Assembly (NCBI RefSeq): GCF_000012565.1
Contig: NC_007354.1
Coordinates: forward strand, 434,001 to 498,000
Length of the DNA stretch: 64,000 nt
Direction of reading: 5' to 3'
From: Ehrlichia canis str. Jake
Lineage (GTDB): Bacteria > Pseudomonadota > Alphaproteobacteria > Rickettsiales > Anaplasmataceae
Below are positions 59,135 to 64,000 of the stretch, piece after piece. Under the pieces are notes generated by a model. It was not told where the DNA came from. It did no database searches and worked only from the letters and a program-made list of their open reading frames with translations. Each line of letters begins with the position of its first letter. Position 1 is the stretch's first letter. Made by a program: the position numbers and the translations under genes.

Positions 59135-60100
59135 TTAGTTTCTATAAAGAAAATCGTTTATAATTGCAATTGCTGATAATGTTGCTTGGCGTCTTTTGAC
59201 ATCATTATCATCTTTAACATCTTGTTCAGATCCTTTTATTGCGTTAATTGCTAAAGCTTCTGGATGATCTTGAAACAAAATGTTTCCATATTTATCTTCA
59301 ATTGCTTCGATAATGCCGTCATCAGAGAATCCTACTATCTTATACCCAAGAGATTCTATTTTTTTAATGTTTTCTTGACTATTATTTACTACACCTCCAT
59401 GTGCATCTGGGAAATATATTGCAATCCACCCATTATCATCTGGCTTAACATATTTAGAAACAATACTTGATAATCTACTGCCAGGTGCAACTCTTAACCT
59501 GTGAAGGCCGACATTTTTTCTGTGTGGGTCTGGCATTGAAATCGAATGTGCTTCTACAGCTTCTTTAGATGTAACGATCTTTTTCACTCGAATTACTTCT
59601 ACACCAACTGCGTGCATTATGCCTTGTAATCCTCCACATACCCCTATTAAATGAATTTTTGGGTTACTTTCTACAATTTTTACTATTGCGTTAGTAACAA
59701 GTTGCCTGTTTGGAGTTGGTGGGTAAGGTTCAGTGTCTACATTGTAATAGTTTCCTGGAATGAATATTCTATTAATCTTATTCTCTTTGATAAAGTTATG
59801 AACAGCATCTTGAATTTTATCTGATTCTATTTTTGCGAGAAGTGAAATGTCATCTTTAGCTTCTTCTAACGATTCGTTTTTTATTTTTTTGAAGTCTACT
59901 ATTGTATTGTAATCAAATAGTATAACTTCTGCTCCTAATTTTTCTAACATTTCTGCAATGTTGTTTGAAAATGTCCATTCTTCCGGGTAAGTTTCTTTTG
60001 CTGTGCGTACTAGTCCAACAATCATTTTATTTGATGCTACTTCTAATCCAATTGCTGATGTAGAAAATAAAAAGAGCAATATTAATACAAAATAACGCAT
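59135..60100 (-). CDS. Secreted class I glutamine-amidotransferase-like hydrolase (peptidase C26 type)
   Basis: The 321-residue protein has an N-terminal signal peptide (MRYFVLILLFLFSTSAIG), so it probably acts in the periplasm, unusual for this family. The core resembles gamma-glutamyl-GABA hydrolases: RIFIPGNYYNVDTEPYPPTPN, then the nucleophile elbow LIGVCGGLQGIMHAVG with Cys155. A later GNILFQDHPEAL provides the H-P-E pair. The family's V-N-S-x-H motif reads VVNNSQENI, so one expected His is replaced. The ATG has a good GGAG site upstream. The substrate is unknown; cleavage of gamma-glutamyl peptides is a guess from the family. Confidence 0.75.
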   Translation of the reverse strand: MRYFVLILLFLFSTSAIGLEVASNKMIVGLVRTAKETYPEEWTFSNNIAEMLEKLGAEVILFDYNTIVDFKKIKNESLEEAKDDISLLAKIESDKIQDAVHNFIKENKINRIFIPGNYYNVDTEPYPPTPNRQLVTNAIVKIVESNPKIHLIGVCGGLQGIMHAVGVEVIRVKKIVTSKEAVEAHSISMPDPHRKNVGLHRLRVAPGSRLSSIVSKYVKPDDNGWIAIYFPDAHGGVVNNSQENIKKIESLGYKIVGFSDDGIIEAIEDKYGNILFQDHPEALAINAIKGSEQDVKDDNDVKRRQATLSAIAIINDFLYRN

Positions 60101-60190
60101 TGAGTCTCCATAAAATAATAACTTATTAGTTTATAAATAACATGCCACAAAGACTTAACTAAACTCTGAACATAGGGAGTGCGTGACAAG

Positions 60191-60263
60191 TGGCTTGAGT
60201 TGGAATCGAACCAACGACACAAGGATTTTCAGTCCTTTGCTCTACCGACTGAGCTATCAAGCC
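60191..60263 (-). tRNA. tRNA-Phe (GAA anticodon)
   Basis: The reverse complement is a 73-base cloverleaf: acceptor GGCTTGA/TCAAGCC, D-arm AGCTCAGTCGGTAGAGC, anticodon loop CTGAAAA with GAA, T-arm GTTGGTTCGATTCCAAC, and discriminator A. CCA is not encoded. It lies about 90 bases upstream of the secreted hydrolase gene on the same strand, so the two might share a promoter. Confidence 0.97.
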
Positions 60264-60435
60264 AGCATACAGTGTACTATAAAAGTGACATCTATGATAT
60301 GCTAATACAAGTCTATAAATTAACATAAGCCTATGAATTATATGTTATAAATGTTAGTTATTCAAGTGAAAATATAATCTTAAATTGATGCAAGGATTGT
60401 GATACAATGTGATTTTATGAAACTAATAATTTGAT

Positions 60436-60924
60436 GTGAAAGTAGGTATATATCCTGGTACTTTTGATCCAATTACTTTTGGTCATATTGACATTATAAA
60501 GCGAGCTTATAACTTGGTTGATAAATTAATAATAGGTGTTGCTAAAAATTGTGTAAAAAATACAATTTTTTCTGCTGAAGTTCGTGCGGAATTAATACAA
60601 CATGAAATACAGTTGTTAAATATAGCAGTAGAAACTATAATTTTCGATGGTTTGTTAGTATATTTTGCTCAAGAAAACAATGCATCTGTAATTATCAGAG
60701 GATTGAGGGCTGTTTCTGATTTTGATTATGAATTTCAAATGAGTTGGGTAAATTACAAGCTTACTCCTCAAATAGAAACTATATTTTTGCCAGCTTCAGA
60801 GGATACTCAATTTATTTCTTCAAGTTTTGTTAAAGAGATAGCACGTCTTAATGGAGATATTAATGCTTTTGTTCCTATAAGTGTGCAAAAGTATTTAAAG
60901 AATTTCTACCAGAATTCTAATTAA
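60436..60924 (+). CDS. coaD: Phosphopantetheine adenylyltransferase (CoaD)
   Basis: CoaD makes dephospho-CoA from 4'-phosphopantetheine and ATP. The 162-residue protein has GIYPGTFDPITFGHIDII at 4-21 with the T/HxGH nucleotide site, [19 protein letters not shown] near 88-106, and the C-terminal ISSSFVKEIARLNGDINAFVP. The start is GTG at 60436: an ATG one base earlier is out of frame and followed at once by a stop. Part of the gene (about residues 76-113) is repeated in inverted orientation 300 bases downstream. With AcpS in the same window, it serves CoA and ACP supply. Confidence 0.95.
   Translation: MKVGIYPGTFDPITFGHIDIIKRAYNLVDKLIIGVAKNCVKNTIFSAEVRAELIQHEIQLLNIAVETIIFDGLLVYFAQENNASVIIRGLRAVSDFDYEFQMSWVNYKLTPQIETIFLPASEDTQFISSSFVKEIARLNGDINAFVPISVQKYLKNFYQNSN
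60662..60773 (+). repeat. Inverted-repeat arm inside coaD
   Basis: These 112 bases of coaD match the reverse complement of 61073-61184 with a single visible difference (G at 60709). Similarity then decays over the next 33 bases, to about 60806 versus 61040. Confidence 0.93.
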
Positions 60925-62307
60925 TTTTTTTTGTTCTTTTTAAGTAAATGAAAATGTTTCACTATAATTTCTTATAGTAGAATATAGTAAAAATATTAAA
61001 TTGTTTGGTGGTATGTCATTTTGAAGATTAGATATTTAAGTGTTTTCTGAAGCTGATGAGAATATATTTTCGATTTGAGGAGTAAGCTTGTAATTTACCC
61101 AACTCATTTGAAATTCATAATCAAAATCAGAAACAGTCCTCAATCCTCTGATAATTACAGATGCATTGTTTTCTTGAGCAAAATCGCAATGAATTATTGA
61201 AAAGCGTAATTTCTACTATATAACTAACGATTGTGACTAGAGTTAACAGATGAACAATAATGTTAATATAGCTTCGCACAAGCTTTGGTCAACAATATGT
61301 TTTTATATGATTATATTATAATTAACATAATATGAGGTATATTAAACTTATTATGAAGTGGTGGTGTTGTATTATTAATTTGTAATGCTTCTGAAACTTA
61401 TCAAGATTATAGAAATAGATTATTATATATTCTGATTTAAATTTATGTGATTATATAAAATTACATTGCGAAACTTTTAGTGATGTGCTTAAAAAAATTT
61501 TTGTACTTTAGAAAAGTTGAGTTTACAGCTGTATTAAAAAGTGATAAGAAGTTTTTTTACATTATGCAAAGTAAGTGTGGACGTATATGTTTGTTTATAA
61601 ATAATATTTTTATTGTGAATAACTTATGTTGTGCAATAAAAACTGTCAGTATTTATACTGCTTTTGACTTGTAAGCTATTAATTTCTGAAATGTGCTGAT
61701 CCTAATGCAACATTTCTACGTTGGTTATGCTTGTTTATTTAAAACATTGTATATTCTGAATACTTTGTAGACTGGTTTAGCAGTAATTTCATAGTTTCCT
61801 TAAAAGTAAGTTTTGTCACATGCTGCAAAGTTCTGGTGTTTTATTATATAGATAAGATTATACATATGCTTTGTATGACAAATTGTTAAGTTTTGAGAAG
61901 AGGAGTGTAATAAGATTCTGTATTAGTAAGTATTCATAATACAAAAACATATTATGTTCTAATAGAATTTTATAATTTCTATATTATTGTAAAATATTGC
62001 ATCACTAATCTTAAAGTTTATATAGATATTTTATTCTTAAACTCTTAATTTATAATCATGAATTATAGTTATGATATAATAAAAGTAAGATTTCTATACC
62101 AGTTAGATAGATATTCAATAATAAAAATATATTTATGTAAAATTTTATATTTTCTAACAATAAATTTAGAACTTATTTTGAAGAAAGTTCAGTATTTGTA
62201 CACTACATCATTCCAGAATATTTTGAATATTTATACTTCATAATGTAAAGAGCTTTATATTTTTAAGTAATAGTCAAGTTTTTACATTAGTTGTATACTT
62301 ATTAATT
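60925..62307. other. 1.4-kb non-coding region between coaD and trxB
   Basis: Apart from the inverted coaD fragment (61040-61184), this convergent gap is AT-rich, without tRNA, repeat array or supported gene. Two short frames (61480-61674 and 62058-62243) have no RBS or recognisable composition and are not called. Confidence 0.6.
61040..61184 (-). pseudogene. Inverted fragment of coaD
   Basis: The minus strand here repeats coaD codons from about 76 to 124. The part matching codons 76-113 (61073-61184) is nearly identical, and the remainder is diverged. No start codon or complete frame exists, so nothing functional is encoded. The two arms are about 300 bases apart and could form a large hairpin in a read-through transcript. 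Confidence 0.9.
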
Positions 62308-63273
62308 TTAATGCATGGTATTTTCTGATAAAAATTTTGCAGCTTCTAATGCAGCCATACACCCAGAGCCTGCAGCAACAACAGCTTGTCTGTATATTTT
62401 ATCTTGTACATCACCTGCAGCAAAAATTCCAGGATGACTAGTTATTGTACTTCCGTGTTTAGTTATTATATATCCTTCTTGATCTAGTTCTACTATACTA
62501 CTATTATCTTTATTTTTTAGTATTTGTGTATTTGGAGTGTGTCCTATTGCGATAAAGACTCCTTTTACTTTGATGGTAGTAAATTGTCCAGTTTTAACGG
62601 ATTTTAATTTTACGGCCTCAACAGTACCATTTTCGTCATTCCCCAGTATTTCTTCTACAACACTGTCCCATATAACTTGTATTTTATTATTATTAAGTAA
62701 TCTCTCCTGCATTATAGGTTCAGCTCGTAATTTGTCTCTTCTATGTACTAAGAATACTTTTGTTGCATGTCTTGTTAAATATAATGCTTCTTCAACAGCT
62801 GTATTGCCTCCTCCTATTACAGCAACATCACTTCCAGTAAAAAATGTGCCATCACATGTAGCACATGCAGAAACACCCCTACCTTTAAAAGTTTCTTCGC
62901 TTTTTATATTAAGCCACTTTGCTTGTGCTCCAGTTGCAATTATAATGCTTTCTGCAATATATTGGTCACCAAATATACCTATGCATTTAAAAGGGTATAC
63001 ATCTGTGTGTATTTCCTTGATTTCATCAGATATCACATTGGCACCTGAGTTGTGTGCTTGTTGTTTCATCTGTTCCATTAGGTCTGGTCCTTGTACTGCA
63101 TGTGCAAATCCTGGGAAATTTTCAACATCTGTTGTGATTGTAAGTTGCCCTCCAGGGCACATTCCTGTTATTAGTATAGGTTCTAAATTAGCACGAGCAG
63201 CGTATATGGCAGCAGTACAGCCTGCTGCTCCAGATCCTATGATTAAAACTTTTGTCTTGTATGTATGTATCAT
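62308..63273 (-). CDS. trxB: Thioredoxin reductase (TrxB)
   Basis: TrxB reduces thioredoxin with NADPH through FAD. The 321-residue protein has the FAD motif IIGSGAAGCTAAIYAARA near 11-28, the redox pair in SACATCDGTFF near 135-138, the NADPH motif VIGGGNTAVEEALYL, and GIFAAGDVQDKIYRQAVVAAGSG near the end. It follows the peroxiredoxin gene with no gap: the stop of one abuts the start of the other. The pair is probably one peroxide-detoxifying transcript. Confidence 0.96.
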   Translation of the reverse strand: MIHTYKTKVLIIGSGAAGCTAAIYAARANLEPILITGMCPGGQLTITTDVENFPGFAHAVQGPDLMEQMKQQAHNSGANVISDEIKEIHTDVYPFKCIGIFGDQYIAESIIIATGAQAKWLNIKSEETFKGRGVSACATCDGTFFTGSDVAVIGGGNTAVEEALYLTRHATKVFLVHRRDKLRAEPIMQERLLNNNKIQVIWDSVVEEILGNDENGTVEAVKLKSVKTGQFTTIKVKGVFIAIGHTPNTQILKNKDNSSIVELDQEGYIITKHGSTITSHPGIFAAGDVQDKIYRQAVVAAGSGCMAALEAAKFLSENTMH

Positions 63274-63891
63274 TTATTTATCCATAATGCTTTTTTCTAG
63301 ATTGTCTATGTGTGATTTTAAGTAATCTTCTATACCATGTTGTGATGCTTCCATTGCTGGGTCTCCTTTCATCCATCCAGCAGGACATACTTCTCCATGG
63401 ATTTGGTAGTGCTTTATCGCATCAATGATTCTTAAAAGTTCATCTACGTTTCTACCTATAGGAAGATCATTGATTGACTGATGACGTACTATGAATTTAT
63501 CATCAATTATAAAAGTTGCTCTTAATGCTATACTATTGTTATGTAATACACCATAACTACTTGAAATAAAGTGTGAATCATCTGCAATTAGTGGGAAGCT
63601 AATTTTGTCAATTCCACCTTTATTTACACTAACATTACGCCAGTGACTATGACAGAATTCGGAATCTGTGCTAATGCCAATGATTTCAGTGTTTTTTTCC
63701 ATAAACTGAGGTATTCTGTTGTGTAAAGAGATAATTTCTGTTGGACATACAAATGTAAAATCTCTTGGATAAAAGACCAAAATGGCACACTTACCATTAA
63801 CATATTCTTTTAAATTAAATTCACAGATTTTGTCATCTGGCATGACTGCTTTTGCTGTAAAGTCAATGGCTTGTTTTGTTATGAGATTCAT
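63274..63891 (-). CDS. Typical 2-Cys peroxiredoxin (AhpC/Prx family)
   Basis: The 205-residue peroxidase has the peroxidatic site FYPRDFTFVCPTE with Cys49 and the resolving Cys in EVCPAGW near 169. The core also shows GISTDSEFCHSHW and SFPLIADDSHFISSSYGVL. The C-terminal tail continues to residue 205, as in the sensitive 2-Cys type. It lies immediately before trxB, the likely source of reducing power through thioredoxin. The role is removal of hydrogen peroxide and organic peroxides from host or respiration. Confidence 0.95.
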   Translation of the reverse strand: MNLITKQAIDFTAKAVMPDDKICEFNLKEYVNGKCAILVFYPRDFTFVCPTEIISLHNRIPQFMEKNTEIIGISTDSEFCHSHWRNVSVNKGGIDKISFPLIADDSHFISSSYGVLHNNSIALRATFIIDDKFIVRHQSINDLPIGRNVDELLRIIDAIKHYQIHGEVCPAGWMKGDPAMEASQHGIEDYLKSHIDNLEKSIMDK

Positions 63892-64000
63892 AAAGTTACC
63901 TAGTTAGTTAAAATTAACAACGCTCTTATAGTACTTAATACTATAATTAAATGCTTTTGCAATTATATTTATTAATAACTTGTTATACAATATGGAGCTT

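Noticed and set aside
61480-61674. 64-codon plus-strand open frame in the coaD-trxB gap.
   Set aside because: No RBS, no recognisable motif, composition like the surrounding non-coding DNA; probably chance.
62058-62243. 61-codon plus-strand open frame just before the trxB end.
   Set aside because: It is extremely Leu/Ile/Tyr/Lys-rich, as random AT-rich DNA gives, and has no ribosome-binding site.
62537-63325. 262-codon plus-strand open frame over trxB.
   Set aside because: It is antisense to trxB, rich in Ser/Pro/Cys as expected for a shadow frame, and has no known family.

Overview
The window looks like part of an Ehrlichia chromosome, most likely Ehrlichia ruminantium or a close relative. 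Coding regions are very AT-rich and are separated by many gaps of 0.3 to 1.5 kb. The gene set is that of an obligate intracellular alphaproteobacterium: CckA and PleD signalling genes, a circularly permuted two-piece tmRNA with an SspB adaptor gene next to it, a long-form NAD-glutamate dehydrogenase, an editing-domain-free ProRS, and Rickettsiales-type small proteins of unknown function. Long-period tandem repeats and partial gene copies are reported features of the E. ruminantium genome, and this window contains several. The species call is inference; no database was searched.

Layout. 0-15.3 kb is almost entirely minus strand: nuoA-nuoB-nuoC (respiratory complex I), uvrA (DNA repair), the tight nusB-ribH-yidC cluster, a sodium:amino-acid symporter, the psd-pssA pair that makes phosphatidylethanolamine, and an 1130-residue fused flavoprotein. 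15.4-16.2 kb holds a truncated, rearranged copy of the psd/pssA junction. 16.4-19.6 kb (plus) holds efp, a degenerate inositol-monophosphatase-like gene and an rluC/rluD-type gene. 20.2-26.7 kb (minus) holds pleD, a TatA/B-like gene and the giant NAD-GDH. 27.1-29.2 kb (plus) holds exoD and cysS. At 29.3-30.2 kb lies a 204-bp tandem array that runs into the 3' end of an 840-residue repeat protein of unknown function (30.1-32.6 kb, minus).

32.9-39.1 kb holds nrdB, a pair of unknown genes (one DUF2610), a MidA/NDUFAF7-type methyltransferase and dnaG. 39.1-40.6 kb is a decayed array of about 300-bp repeats behind rpoD. 40.6-49.0 kb has rpoD, dus, ispE, cutA, cckA and an O-methyltransferase. 49.3-53.9 kb (plus) has a small conserved-looking protein, the NAD(P)HX repair gene and topA. 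54.0-55.5 kb (minus) has a DUF2793 phage/GTA-type protein, sspB, ssrA and tRNA-Asn. 56.5-60.3 kb (minus) has proS-acpS, a secreted glutamine-amidotransferase-like protein and tRNA-Phe. 60.4-64 kb has coaD with an inverted partial copy of itself, then the peroxiredoxin-trxB pair.

How the parts work together. Several neighbours share a pathway: psd with pssA, ssrA with sspB (tagging of stalled peptides and their delivery to ClpXP), peroxiredoxin with thioredoxin reductase, and nuoABC. No complete new multi-gene system is evident. The most notable signals are (1) two truncated gene copies (psd/pssA and coaD) in which a nearly identical tract is joined to diverged flanks, suggesting recent copying or gene conversion; (2) a young 204-bp tandem array built on the 3' end of a repeat-protein gene, with mosaic units; (3) a fused GltD-like/PyrK-like flavoprotein; (4) a DUF2793 phage/GTA-type orphan; and (5) two enzyme-family members lacking expected catalytic residues.
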